64,000 nt of DNA. It comes from an uncultured Saprospiraceae bacterium (GTDB lineage Bacteria; Bacteroidota; Bacteroidia; Chitinophagales; Saprospiraceae). This document shows, piece by piece, positions 8,388 to 17,642 of this stretch. A program made the translations under genes and the position numbers. The notes under the pieces are model-generated. The model was not told where the DNA came from, did no database searches, and worked only from the letters and a program-made list of their open reading frames with translations. Location: contig CALLWB010000025.1 in assembly GCA_938016265.1 (NCBI GenBank), positions 44,228-108,227 on the forward strand, in the 5' to 3' direction. Position 1 is the first letter of the stretch. The number at the start of each line of letters is the position of its first letter.

Positions 8388-9059
8388 ATGCAAGAATACA
8401 TTAACACCCTCATCAAAGAATTGCAGACCAACGGTGATCCAATTATTGCTGCACAGCAAAAGGCGTATATGAAAAACAATTTTGAGTTTTTCGGCATCAA
8501 AACACCGCAACGCCGGGCGCTACAAAAGCCGTTTTTAGTGAAGGAGTTTCTCCCACCAAAAGAAAACCTCGAAGCCATCGTAAAAACACTTTGGCAAAAA
8601 GAACACCGTGACCTTCACCATTTCGGAATGGAACTCAGCTACAAGTACCTCCGAAAAATGGAAGAGAAAGACATCCTGCTTTATGAATACATGCTAATGC
8701 ATCAATCCTGGTGGGACACCGTAGATATGATTGCCACCAAACTAGTCGGACCTTATTTTAAAAAATTCCCTCATCAATTGGAGCACTACCTCGAAAAATG
8801 GTTGGCTTCTGGGAATTTATGGCTGCAACGAACTTGTATTATCTATCAGCTGAATTACAAAGTGGATCTGGATACCTTGATTCTGACTAGAGTTATTGAG
8901 GCGTTAACTGGTTCCAAAGAATTTTTTATCAATAAAGCGATTGGATGGGCATTACGGGATTATAGTAGAATTGATGCCGACTGGGTTATTCAATTTGTAG
9001 CTATGCATGACGACCTCAGTAATCTGAGCAAAAGAGAGGCATTAAGACTACTAAAATAA
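8388..9059 (+). CDS. AlkD-like DNA alkylation repair protein
   Basis: A 223-residue all-helical HEAT-like repeat protein. Segments typical of the DNA alkylation repair (AlkC/AlkD) family are YMKNNFEFFGIKTPQRRALQ near the N-terminus, HRDLHHFGMELSYKYL, the SWWDTVDMIATKLVGPYF helix and the C-terminal NKAIGWALRDYSRIDADWV. AlkD enzymes excise bulky or positively charged alkylated bases by holding the DNA backbone without base flipping. The SWWDTVD and WALRDYSR segments contain the tryptophan, aspartate and arginine positions expected for catalysis. No neighbouring repair genes are seen. Confidence 0.85.
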   Translation: MQEYINTLIKELQTNGDPIIAAQQKAYMKNNFEFFGIKTPQRRALQKPFLVKEFLPPKENLEAIVKTLWQKEHRDLHHFGMELSYKYLRKMEEKDILLYEYMLMHQSWWDTVDMIATKLVGPYFKKFPHQLEHYLEKWLASGNLWLQRTCIIYQLNYKVDLDTLILTRVIEALTGSKEFFINKAIGWALRDYSRIDADWVIQFVAMHDDLSNLSKREALRLLK

Positions 9060-9117
9060 GTACTCTTCTAAAAAGAAAAACTATTAATAACGAATAGGAA
9101 ATTTTGGATTCACAAAT

Positions 9118-9927
9118 CTAAAAACGTAGTTGTGCACCTACAAAAATAGAAACCCCACTATCTTGAGAATAGCCGAATCTTAATCCCGCACCAAACTCCG
9201 TTTTGGTAGAATTTTTCATTTTGCTAAGCTTTCGTGCTTCACTGACGGCTTTGGTAATTGCCTTGATGTTGTCTTTTTGGTCTTCTGCGTACTTGACAGG
9301 GTCGTCAAAAGCCGATCCAAGAGAGCCAATTGCTCCTTCTGCTCCTTCAAATCCGGCTTTCATTTTGTTGCCAAAATTGTTGGCTCTTTCTTCCCGACTT
9401 GGTCGTAATCCCGCACCATAGCCTATTGACAGTCCAACGCTATTGTCGTTGAAATTGTAGTTGGAGCCCCAATTCCAATCTTGATATTTCCCTCCGTAGG
9501 AAAGATTCTTAGAACCTATATCATAACCAAGCGTGTGATTTAAATCGCCATGGTCCAAATTTAGGGAAGCTTTTCCTTTGTATTCAAAGTCGAATTTTGT
9601 GTTAAATGCCTTTGCCTTGTGGGAAATGCTTACTCCCTTGGTATCAGCGTCCATCCCCAATTCAAAGATTTTTAGCTTTATTTCAGGAGGAAGAAGCTCG
9701 AAGTCGATGTCGAAATTATTGTCATCCTGCGTTTCGCCTTTTTCCTTGCCTTCTGCTTTTTTCTTTTCTTTGTCCTCGGCGGGTGTTTTTTCAGAGGCGG
9801 CCTCTTTTCCAAAACTTAAAGGAGGAGGAGATAAAGTTGCTTCCTTACCCGATGGTCCCTCTGCTTGCGGATTGGCAGCGGCTTTACTCTTTTGATTAGC
9901 TTTTTTTTCCTTATCAGATTTGACCAT
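9118..9927 (-). CDS. Charged N-terminal / beta-rich C-terminal protein, candidate injection-system cargo or accessory
   Basis: A 269-residue protein in two parts. Residues 1 to about 72 are low-complexity, rich in Lys, Glu, Ala and Pro, and contain TLSPPPLS followed by an E/K-rich stretch. Residues from about 75 on (FELLPPEIKLKIFELG) lead into a glycine/aromatic beta-rich region with alternating YxxGxxN motifs, like a small beta-barrel or beta-solenoid, ending in VGAQLRF. There is no signal peptide. The N-terminal style and the SPPxL motif match the start of the DUF4157 toxin 1.8 kb away on the same strand (TISPPSLTMEAS). Proteins of this look accompany DUF4157 proteins near extracellular contractile injection systems; that link is inference from memory. 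Confidence 0.5.
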   Translation of the reverse strand: MVKSDKEKKANQKSKAAANPQAEGPSGKEATLSPPPLSFGKEAASEKTPAEDKEKKKAEGKEKGETQDDNNFDIDFELLPPEIKLKIFELGMDADTKGVSISHKAKAFNTKFDFEYKGKASLNLDHGDLNHTLGYDIGSKNLSYGGKYQDWNWGSNYNFNDNSVGLSIGYGAGLRPSREERANNFGNKMKAGFEGAEGAIGSLGSAFDDPVKYAEDQKDNIKAITKAVSEARKLSKMKNSTKTEFGAGLRFGYSQDSGVSIFVGAQLRF

Positions 9928-9991
9928 TAGCGACAGTGTTTGCTTCTAACAAATATAACAGAATTTATCTATTAAACAATAATTTACAGGT

Positions 9992-10600
9992 TTAGAAAAG
10001 GCTTAATACCATAAAAAATGTAACAAGGTAAATCCACAAAATATCAAGGAAATGCCAGTAAGTAGTAAGCAATTTTAGTTTCAGTCGTTTTTCAGGATCC
10101 GAAAAATAGACTAATACTGTGACCGGCTCCTTCATATTTTTTACCGCCTTAAAGATAAACCAACCTAGTATCGGCAGTCCGCCCAAAACATGCAATAAAT
10201 GCAAGCCTGACAACACATACAGATAAGAAGTTGCAGGATTCGATGCAAGCAACATACCACTGTTTTGCATCATCTGCCAACCAACAAACTGGGCGCCTAT
10301 AAAAACAAGGGTCAGACCTGCTGTTATCATCAGCGACCGAATGTACTTGCTGGTGTCGTCTGCCAAATAAGCCTTGTTTGCTTGCTTGATAAAAAAGCTA
10401 CAACCAAGTAGGAGAATAGTATTAAACAGAAATATCAACGGAGGTTGAATCGGGGCAATTCCCTTTTCAATTCGCTGATACAAATAGGCAAGTGTCAACG
10501 CCAAAAATAGAGCAGATAGTCCTGAAATTAATAAAAAAACAATGACTTGAAACGGATGAATCCGCATCGAATACGTGTCTGTCCTTGTTTGATTGTCCAT
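9992..10600 (-). CDS. Cytochrome c oxidase subunit III-like protein
   Basis: A multi-pass inner-membrane protein with five predicted helices, similar to heme-copper oxidase subunit III. Diagnostic segments are the SGLHLLHVLGGLPILGW helix and the C-terminal TTYWHFLDILWIYLVTFF helix. Subunit III supports proton pumping and stability of terminal oxidases. ATG at 10600 gives MDNQTRTDTYSMRIHPFQ and is preferred to the in-frame ATG at 10630. No other oxidase subunit genes are next to it, so it is a stand-alone copy; the main oxidase operon must be elsewhere. Confidence 0.82.
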   Translation of the reverse strand: MDNQTRTDTYSMRIHPFQVIVFLLISGLSALFLALTLAYLYQRIEKGIAPIQPPLIFLFNTILLLGCSFFIKQANKAYLADDTSKYIRSLMITAGLTLVFIGAQFVGWQMMQNSGMLLASNPATSYLYVLSGLHLLHVLGGLPILGWFIFKAVKNMKEPVTVLVYFSDPEKRLKLKLLTTYWHFLDILWIYLVTFFMVLSLF

Positions 10601-10825
10601 ATTTATGAGATCATTGGTGAATAACTCCAATCATTTAATGCAAAACAAAGCCTATTGTTCAATTAAATTTAAGAAACACTTTATTCTGAGTAATTTATAT
10701 CCTAATATCGTCTTAAATGATCGAAACTGGTAGACTTTTTGCCATTTATTAAGTAATTTTGATAGCAGTTGTTGTGCAAAAAGCCAATGCTACAATCAAC
10801 GTACAATAAATTCTGTAGACAAAAA

Positions 10826-11263
10826 ATGAAGAAAATTATTTTTATAGTGGGTATGCTTCTGGCAATGGTGACTGCAGGATTTAGTCAGGCAGTGATCAAT
10901 AATCCTGCTTTCGGGATGACGACCAGCCCTGAAGTACATATTCCTAAAATTGAAATTACCAAGGACGCGACCATCATTCATTTTTATTTTCTGACACCTC
11001 CTGATTATGTGCAAGGCGGGTGGGCAGCGGTCCTACACGATATGTATATCCGTGATGTGAAAACAGGCAAACGATATTACCTTAAACGTGCGGATAATGT
11101 GCCTTACTATCCTGAAAAACATATCTTTACTGGTCCCGGGCAAGAGTTGTCTTTTACCTTATATTTTGAGCCGGTAGACCCTTCCACTACACAAGTAGAT
11201 ATTATAGAGAATATCGAAGAGGGTTTTAATTTCTTTAGGGTACTGTTGATTGATATTGCCTAG
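10826..11263 (+). CDS. Secreted protein of unknown function
   Basis: Starting at the ATG at 10826, the product begins MKKIIFIVGMLLAMVTAGFSQA, a clear signal peptide cleaved after SQ. An upstream in-frame ATG at 10769 would bury the signal peptide and is less likely. The mature part of about 125 residues is predicted beta-rich (EITKDATIIHFYFLTPP, FTGPGQELSFTLYFEP), resembling a small Ig-like or DUF4384-like accessory domain found in Bacteroidota periplasmic proteins. It has no cysteine and no lipobox. It lies on the opposite strand to the flanking toxin-type genes. Confidence 0.7.
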   Translation: MKKIIFIVGMLLAMVTAGFSQAVINNPAFGMTTSPEVHIPKIEITKDATIIHFYFLTPPDYVQGGWAAVLHDMYIRDVKTGKRYYLKRADNVPYYPEKHIFTGPGQELSFTLYFEPVDPSTTQVDIIENIEEGFNFFRVLLIDIA

Positions 11264-11319
11264 GAGTTAGGATTGTTTTAGCGCTTGTTAGGATCTAAAT
11301 GCGTTTCAATATCTATTGC

Positions 11320-11709
11320 CTAAATTTTCAATCCTTGTTGATTTCCTTCGTGGGTATCTTCGGGAATGTACCATCCAGTTTCCCCATCTGCTTTTAAGAT
11401 AAAAAGTACATAGCTGCTAATATCGACGTACGAAAAATCGTCGGTCGAGGCCATTAAAATTTCGCTTTGTGGAGTGGCGGATAGATAATGCCGAAACTTT
11501 GGTAAGTTGCTTTCTGTTTCGTTTTCTTCGGAGAATAATTCAAAATTCATTCCTAGAAAATCAAATTCGAAGGCAATTTCATCTTCGTATTTTTCTTCAT
11601 CCTGGTGTGGTTTGAATTTTCCTCCTAGGATGGCTTCTAGTCTGTTTTTAATGGTGTGGATGTTGTCATCTGAATCTAGATTGACTTCAAAGTCTAATAT
11701 GTTTTGCAT
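11320..11709 (-). CDS. Candidate immunity protein for the DUF4157 toxin
   Basis: A 129-residue acidic cytoplasmic protein with no signal peptide or membrane span. It starts 20 bp downstream of the stop codon of the 1452-residue DUF4157 protein on the same strand, the standard place for a polymorphic-toxin immunity gene. Its sequence (IEAxLGGKF-like N-terminus, EIAFEFDFLGMNFELF, YVLFILKADGETGWYIPED) looks like small alpha/beta immunity folds, but no named Imm family is recognised. Function is inferred from position and acidity only. Confidence 0.5.
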   Translation of the reverse strand: MQNILDFEVNLDSDDNIHTIKNRLEAILGGKFKPHQDEEKYEDEIAFEFDFLGMNFELFSEENETESNLPKFRHYLSATPQSEILMASTDDFSYVDISSYVLFILKADGETGWYIPEDTHEGNQQGLKI

Positions 11710-11729
11710 TCTTTTTTTTAAACTTAAGT

Positions 11730-14700
11730 TTACGTTTCAGGAGCGTCAATTTTCATATGCTCACCTCTTTCAGGATCTAATCCGAAATGGCTAGCAGCTG
11801 CTGCATCTTGGTTTCGTTTCTTTTCAGAATTTTTACTTGTTCTGATTCTAACGTCAAATTTATTACTTTTTCCTCCTCCCTGATCTCTATTACCCGTTAT
11901 TTCACTTAGTTTAGCCTTCATATCTCTGACAATAGCTCTTACACCACTATGATTTGAACCATTTGTTTCCCCTCGTTTCTTTTCAAATCCTCTTGCTCGA
12001 GCTTCACTAAAAATTTTATCACTTTCTAAATAAGCATCAATGTCAAAATCAGTGGGTTTAAACAGATAAGGTTCTCCATTTGGGGCGCGATGTTCTGGCT
12101 TTACATTGTTGGTGTACATTTTTCGTACCCCAGACACTAAACTTCCTCTAATATAGACTTCTGCTTCGGAATCCAGTGCTTTGAAGGCAGGAATAAACGC
12201 TTGCATAGCAGCATTTACTTCTGCTTGTTTGGCTCTCCATATTGCTTCCCATTCTTCATTGGCCATTGATAGGGTAAGTTCCACTTCAGGAGTTTTCCCT
12301 TTAGGGTTTACTTCCCCTTTAACAAAATATTTTCCTGAACTTGCTTCTTGAAGTTCTAATGATTTTAGAGAATGGTCCGCTTTTATTTTTGGCAATTTTT
12401 TACCTACCGATTCTGGTGTGGCATCTTTCGCTCTAAGCGCTTTTTCCGATTTGCTAAGACCAGCATCCAAATCCTTCTGTTTTTCAGCAACGGTTCTTTC
12501 ATCTTCCTCCTCTCCGTCTCCTTTTCCTTTACCTTTTTTACCTTTCCACCACTTCCTAACCTTAGCCACCAACCACTTCACCGCCTTATCAATCGCTTTA
12601 TGAATCGGGTCCGTCACTTTCTGAATGATCTTTTTAATAGCTCCTGCAATGCCACTCAGTCCCAAAATTCGAGCAAGGAAACTGATCATAATTGGAATAC
12701 TCTGCGCTAGTGTACTGGCAATTTTCGCAATTGCCCCTCCAATATTTCCAGAAGCTATATCTGCAATCGAACCAGTCACCGTACTCAACAACTGACCAAT
12801 CCGAGATCCATTCTCAATAAAAAACATCACAAGTCGATAGATACCCATGATTGCTTGTACCATCGCACTGGCAGGATTCATCAAGCTAAAGATATAGGTA
12901 ACTCCTTTTTTGATGATTTCTGTAATTCCCCAGCTTTTAATCCCTTCGACAATAGTGGTTTTGATTTCGCCTGCAGTTTCCTGAAATTGTTCCCACAAGG
13001 CCATCGGGCCATCTGTTAATACCGTTTGAATGATCTCAAAACCTTTTTCAGCGGCCTGCACTGGCTCCTCACCTAAATGATTAACCAACTTCGCCCGAAC
13101 AAAATCCCAGGTCACTCCCAATACCTGACTAGTCAAATCGAAAACACCTTTCAAATCCCACTCGTCCGGCAATTGTATATTCAGCTCACCCAACTGACCA
13201 GTCAACCAGTTGACCAGCCCGCCCATGATATTATCCTTGATATTCGCTTGGAATTCTCCAAAACCACCCTTCACAGAAGAGATCAAATTGCCCAAGAAGG
13301 CGCCCGGATCTTTCACAATACCCATTAGCACTGCTTTCCCTTGATTGATGACGTTCAATAATGCTCCAGGGTCAAGTCCGACACTTGTCAATGCCCACTT
13401 GAAGAATTTCAAGGCCGCTTCTGCTAGTAAATTAGTCAATTTGCTAATAGCGCCTTTCATCGCCTCCTTCATCTCCTCGATTCTATTATCGATGGCCTCT
13501 ATTGCTTCTTCTTTTTTCTGTTCGAGTTGCTCTACGAGCTCTACCTCTTTTTCGTTGATTTGAGTATCGAGGTCGTCCAACTTAGTTTGGATATCTTCTT
13601 GTGCTTGTTCGCCAATGGCTTTGAGGTCGTCAGGCAATGCTTCTACATAACCATCAATCTCCGTTCTTGCATCTGCCACAATTTGCTTGCACTCCTCAAT
13701 TACAGTAGCATTGCTAGCCGTAATTGTAGCAATGAGCGCGTCTATCGTCGATACAAAAGTTGCTTTTTCTGATTCGAAGATGGTCGCGACCTCAGGCAGG
13801 TGATCCATGCCGAGCAGTTTATCTTCAATCCATGCGCCTGCGCCTCCTTTTTCTCCAAACAGTCCAAAAGACAATCGATTTCCAACATCAGAAAGTGTTT
13901 TGCCTGCAGTATCCCATCCTCCTTCACCGTAACGTTGGTTTTTGAAGGCTTCCATCCTTGATTTAACATTGTTTTCAAAGGTGGTGGCTGCATTTGCTTG
14001 TCCGGTTTCAAACGCAGTAAGAGAAGTCTGCTCGAGTGCATCTAGTTTTCCTTCTACTGTCGTTTTTGCAGTTTCATAGATACCATTAATATGGTCGGTT
14101 ACTTCCTGCCGTTTTGTTTCAAAGTCTGTTTGCGCAGTGAGTTGATCGGTTCTTGCATTATCCAGTTCTTTGTCTCTATCGGCGCGCATTTTTCCGCGGG
14201 CATCCAGTTCTTCTTTAGTCAAATCCCCTTCCAGACTAGTAATTTCTTTTGATCGGACGGCATTGATATCTGAGGAGGCACTATCGACATCTGCCTTCAG
14301 GCCATCTCTTTCCAATTTAGCTGTATACAAATCACCACTGTCTACAAGGTTCAAATGCTCATCAGTGATTCCTTCCTGTGTGACCAGATTGTCCGATTGC
14401 AAGGAGAAATCGGAGAAGTCAGTATGTGCAGGCGTCAATTCAGAGATCAGCCCACTGCTCATATCCAGATTTGGAGTTTCAGGAGCGACTTCTATCTCCG
14501 GCATTGGCTCTGCTGGAGGAACTGCCTTAGGTGTTGGCGGTGTTTTTACATCATCATACGTATTGATGACTTTATCGACATCTGGTTTCACGACACCTTT
14601 TACCGCGGTAGTTACCGCCCTTCCCTTCGCCTGGTTTTTGAAGTTGTCGACGTCTTCTACACTTACTGGCAAGGAAGCATTCAAGGCATTGTTAAAGTCC

Positions 14701-16088
14701 GCTTTTACCTGCGTTTCATCTTTTGTTACTGGAGCGGTTTTATTATCAATCGTTTGAGTTTGCTCTGCATTTGCTTTCGATTTTCCTTCTTCAGTAGGGG
14801 GTACTGCAGCTTTTTCTGATTGAGTTTTCTTTGTTTTTGCGTCTTCTTTTTCTTTTTCGTTTTCGGCAAGGCTTTTTATCTTTTCTTTTGCGGAGGTCAT
14901 CTTTGTTTCTGCTTGCTGACGCAAATATTGACCTACCTCACCAACAGGCAGTTTGGTGCCTCCAGAACCAGTTGCGGTTTTACCACCACTTTTATTTTGT
15001 CCACCTCCTCCAGAAGTTGCTCCTCCAGCAGTAGGATCGCTGCCCACATTTCCTCCACCTCCAGTTGCTCCACCTGCAGTAGGAACATTATTTTGAGGAG
15101 AGGCGATTTGTGGACCCTGTGCTTCGTTTCCTTGTGGTGCTTGGTTTTGTTGAGCTGGAGCAGCTGGGTCCGATGCTTTTTGCAATACAAATTTTCCTTG
15201 TACGGTATTGGTTACTTCTTTTTTTGAAGTGGGGTTGGTTGCATTGACGGGTTTGCCGTCTGCAGCAGATTTTCCTTGGATATCGGCTTCTTTTTCTAAG
15301 CCTTTATTGTCATTTACGGGGAGTCCGTTGTTTTCTGTGGTTGGTTTTACTTTTCCTTGTCTTTGTTGGACAACGTGCGAAAGTTCATGGCCAAGCAGCT
15401 CTTGTCCTTTCTGGCTTTCAGGCTGATATTGGCCAGGAGCAAAATGAACGTTGTTACCTTGAGTAAAAGCATAGGCTCCAATTTCCTTCGCTTTTGCTGA
15501 ATCTTTATGAATATCTACATTAGAAAAGTCGGCCTTGAAGGAGCCCTCCATTTTACTTTTCACCTTATTCGGCATTCCGTTTTTACGGGAGGAGGCGTTC
15601 ATTTTAAAACGGTCATTTCCTTTTTCCTTTCCAGCTGATTTTTTCGAGGAGGAACTTTTAACATTAAATCTTGCTTTATCCTTTCCTTTGTTATTGTCGT
15701 CGGATGGGTTGGTCGGTGGGCCTCCATCCGCATAAGCTTTGGATTGCTTCTTTTTTTCTGAACCCTTTTTGTCCTCTTCCTCCTTTACTTCCTTCTTTTG
15801 GACGGTAAACTGGCCTTTGTTTGCTCCACCGTTTCCTCCAGTATTGTTGTTGGTGCCACTTTCGCCATCGCTGTTATCGTCATCTGCGAATTGAAAGGCA
15901 TTTGCTTCTTTTTTTTGTTGTGTTTTTTCTTCCTCCTCTTCTTTGGGTTGCGGGGAAGAAGCTTCCATGGTAAGGGAGGGAGGGGATATAGTTCTAGTGC
16001 CAGTCAAATCATTTTCCTGACTTTGGACCGCATTGGCTCTACTTTGTTCCTGTTGATGCTCCTTAGATAAATCCTTGTCTGGAGACAT
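11730..16088 (-). CDS. DUF4157 polymorphic toxin with nucleotidyltransferase-like C-terminus
   Basis: A 1452-residue protein without a signal peptide. Residues 1 to about 190 are charged and disordered and include TISPPSLTMEAS. A DUF4157 domain (about 190-250) carries the zincin-like motif HELSHVVQQ at about 234-242. A long region of helices and coiled coil follows (about 400-900), then a conserved amphipathic block (about 950-1210: FLGNLISSVKGGF, WLTGQLGELNIQLPDEW, ILGLSGIAGAIKK) that I recall from DUF4157 proteins linked to contractile injection systems. A linker (SVGKKLPKIKADHSLKSLEL) leads to the last about 180 residues. There RGSLVSG (about 1314-1320) and TDFDIDAY (about 1346-1353) fit the GS...DxD signature of a polymerase-beta-type nucleotidyltransferase. 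The small acidic gene 20 bp downstream fits as immunity gene. No injection-system structural gene is in the window. Confidence 0.72.
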   Translation of the reverse strand: MSPDKDLSKEHQQEQSRANAVQSQENDLTGTRTISPPSLTMEASSPQPKEEEEEKTQQKKEANAFQFADDDNSDGESGTNNNTGGNGGANKGQFTVQKKEVKEEEDKKGSEKKKQSKAYADGGPPTNPSDDNNKGKDKARFNVKSSSSKKSAGKEKGNDRFKMNASSRKNGMPNKVKSKMEGSFKADFSNVDIHKDSAKAKEIGAYAFTQGNNVHFAPGQYQPESQKGQELLGHELSHVVQQRQGKVKPTTENNGLPVNDNKGLEKEADIQGKSAADGKPVNATNPTSKKEVTNTVQGKFVLQKASDPAAPAQQNQAPQGNEAQGPQIASPQNNVPTAGGATGGGGNVGSDPTAGGATSGGGGQNKSGGKTATGSGGTKLPVGEVGQYLRQQAETKMTSAKEKIKSLAENEKEKEDAKTKKTQSEKAAVPPTEEGKSKANAEQTQTIDNKTAPVTKDETQVKADFNNALNASLPVSVEDVDNFKNQAKGRAVTTAVKGVVKPDVDKVINTYDDVKTPPTPKAVPPAEPMPEIEVAPETPNLDMSSGLISELTPAHTDFSDFSLQSDNLVTQEGITDEHLNLVDSGDLYTAKLERDGLKADVDSASSDINAVRSKEITSLEGDLTKEELDARGKMRADRDKELDNARTDQLTAQTDFETKRQEVTDHINGIYETAKTTVEGKLDALEQTSLTAFETGQANAATTFENNVKSRMEAFKNQRYGEGGWDTAGKTLSDVGNRLSFGLFGEKGGAGAWIEDKLLGMDHLPEVATIFESEKATFVSTIDALIATITASNATVIEECKQIVADARTEIDGYVEALPDDLKAIGEQAQEDIQTKLDDLDTQINEKEVELVEQLEQKKEEAIEAIDNRIEEMKEAMKGAISKLTNLLAEAALKFFKWALTSVGLDPGALLNVINQGKAVLMGIVKDPGAFLGNLISSVKGGFGEFQANIKDNIMGGLVNWLTGQLGELNIQLPDEWDLKGVFDLTSQVLGVTWDFVRAKLVNHLGEEPVQAAEKGFEIIQTVLTDGPMALWEQFQETAGEIKTTIVEGIKSWGITEIIKKGVTYIFSLMNPASAMVQAIMGIYRLVMFFIENGSRIGQLLSTVTGSIADIASGNIGGAIAKIASTLAQSIPIMISFLARILGLSGIAGAIKKIIQKVTDPIHKAIDKAVKWLVAKVRKWWKGKKGKGKGDGEEEDERTVAEKQKDLDAGLSKSEKALRAKDATPESVGKKLPKIKADHSLKSLELQEASSGKYFVKGEVNPKGKTPEVELTLSMANEEWEAIWRAKQAEVNAAMQAFIPAFKALDSEAEVYIRGSLVSGVRKMYTNNVKPEHRAPNGEPYLFKPTDFDIDAYLESDKIFSEARARGFEKKRGETNGSNHSGVRAIVRDMKAKLSEITGNRDQGGGKSNKFDVRIRTSKNSEKKRNQDAAAASHFGLDPERGEHMKIDAPET

Positions 16089-16266
16089 AATGTGGATTGG
16101 ATTAAAATTATTAACAAATTAAAAATAAGTAGCCTCTCAATTGACTGAATAACAGTGCAATTTTAGGAAGACTAGCCCTCCTTATTTTTTCTTCAAAATA
16201 GCTTTTAGGAAATAGAATCAAGTGTTATAAACAATATAAGGGATATTCTTGATTTGAACAAGGCAA

Positions 16267-16283
16267 TATGTTATTTTAACATA
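16267..16283. promoter_or_regulatory. Perfect inverted repeat TATGTTA-ttt-TAACATA
   Basis: Seven-base arms separated by TTT, in the 288-bp gap between the DUF4157 toxin start (16088, minus strand) and the Pnkp-like gene end (16377). It lies about 180 bp upstream of the toxin start and could be an operator. It is followed by a T run on the plus strand, but no plus-strand gene ends here. The rest of the gap is AT-rich and shows nothing else. Confidence 0.3.
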
Positions 16284-16376
16284 ATATTTTTTTGTCTATT
16301 GTAATGTGTTCAGTACTTTCTAGTAATCACAAAGATTTATTGATTGTAAAACCAGTAATTTACGTGCAAATACAAA

Positions 16377-17627
16377 TTACTTAATCAAGGGTAAAATTGG
16401 ACCTCCATATTCACAATACGTTTTATGGGCTGAAACCTCTACCAGTGTACGTTCTGGATAACAAAGTGCAGTCAACTTGCCACCAAATACACATCCAGTG
16501 TCAATATCTACAGTATTGTTAATCCAATCTGGTTCCGGCACCGGGGTGTGGCCATATACAATAAGCGCGGACCCAGTGTAGTGCTTTGCCCAAACTAACC
16601 GTTCTGGCTTGCCTTCTGGTGTCAATTTGCCAGTGACGTCTCCATACAGGCAAAAAGCGAATACTTTTCCTGAGTGTCTGCCATGGTAACTTTCTTTCAA
16701 TCCTGCATGCGCCGCAACTAGTTTGCCATCATCCAACTCCAGGTGGGAAGGGAGTGCACGGATAAACTTCCTTATTTCTTCGTGGAATTCTGGAGGTTCT
16801 TTTTCCAGTTGTTCCATAGTACCGTCTAGCCCATGTGTAAGTTTTACATTCTTTCCGCTTAGCTTTCTTCGGAGTTTGTCGTCGTGATTTCCAGGGGCGC
16901 AAAATGCGATGCCTGATTTCCACATACTCATCACTAAACGTAAAACTTCAGGAGACTTGGGCCCTCGATCCGTAAAATCGCCTACAAAAATCAACCGTCT
17001 GCCAGATGGATGGCTCACCTCATAACCATATAATTCAGGATTCTCTGAAGGAATAATTTTATAATTTAATTTGACTAGTAATTCTTTCAATTCATCAAAA
17101 CAACCATGTACATCTCCGATGAGATCAAAAGGCCCTTTTTCGTGCTTGAAGTCACTAGGCATGGGCTTTCTGGTAATGGTGACGGAGGGAAGCTCTTCTT
17201 TCGAATGGAATATAGTTATTCTTTTAAAGCCTTCATTTGAAATGCTTTTGAGTGTTTTTTTCTGAAGAAAGGCCTGTCTTTCCGACACATTATCTGAAGT
17301 CGGAAGATCAAACAGCAGTACCAAAATGACGGCATGGTGCTTATTGGCAAGCATTCTAAACGCTTTACGCGAACGTGCATTTAAATTTGTACCATCTACT
17401 GCGGTTGTTTGTTTGTTTTTTAGACGGTCCTCTACTTGTAATAATGCCTCCTGTAATGCTGGGGATTGTTGTCCTCTGAGTGCCTTGACCTTTTCTTCAT
17501 TTAGTTCTTCCTCAAATGGAATTACTTCCTCTTTCTTGAAATGCTGTTTCGCAAAGGCGGACTTTCCACTTCCTTTAACGCCAACAAACAGCACCATGCA
17601 AAATTCCTGTATTGTTATTTTCATCAA
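16377..17627 (-). CDS. Pnkp-like polynucleotide kinase-phosphatase lacking the ligase domain
   Basis: A 416-residue cytoplasmic two-domain protein. The N-terminal P-loop kinase has GVKGSGKS at residues 16-23, the TAVDGTNLNARSRKAFR segment at about 75-91, and a lid region. The C-terminal calcineurin-like metallophosphatase has GDVHGCFDEL (171-180), GDFTDRGPKS (216-225), GNHDD (246-250), AAHAGL and VYGHTPVPEP. The end DTGCVFGGKLTALCYPER is typical of bacterial Pnkp. Full-length Pnkp (about 850 residues) adds a C-terminal ligase and works with Hen1 in RNA repair; here the ligase is absent and no Hen1 is nearby. It likely heals 5'-OH or 2',3'-cyclic phosphate RNA ends, or acts on nucleotides. It starts 15 bp after the hydrolase stop on the same strand. 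Confidence 0.85.
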   Translation of the reverse strand: MMKITIQEFCMVLFVGVKGSGKSAFAKQHFKKEEVIPFEEELNEEKVKALRGQQSPALQEALLQVEDRLKNKQTTAVDGTNLNARSRKAFRMLANKHHAVILVLLFDLPTSDNVSERQAFLQKKTLKSISNEGFKRITIFHSKEELPSVTITRKPMPSDFKHEKGPFDLIGDVHGCFDELKELLVKLNYKIIPSENPELYGYEVSHPSGRRLIFVGDFTDRGPKSPEVLRLVMSMWKSGIAFCAPGNHDDKLRRKLSGKNVKLTHGLDGTMEQLEKEPPEFHEEIRKFIRALPSHLELDDGKLVAAHAGLKESYHGRHSGKVFAFCLYGDVTGKLTPEGKPERLVWAKHYTGSALIVYGHTPVPEPDWINNTVDIDTGCVFGGKLTALCYPERTLVEVSAHKTYCEYGGPILPLIK

Positions 17628-17642
17628 TTTTCGGTTAGGGGC

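Noticed and set aside
14000..15700. Long plus-strand frames opposite the DUF4157 toxin gene
   Set aside because: They are antisense shadows of Lys/Glu/Ala-rich coding sequence; the minus-strand frame has domains and a 1452-codon length.
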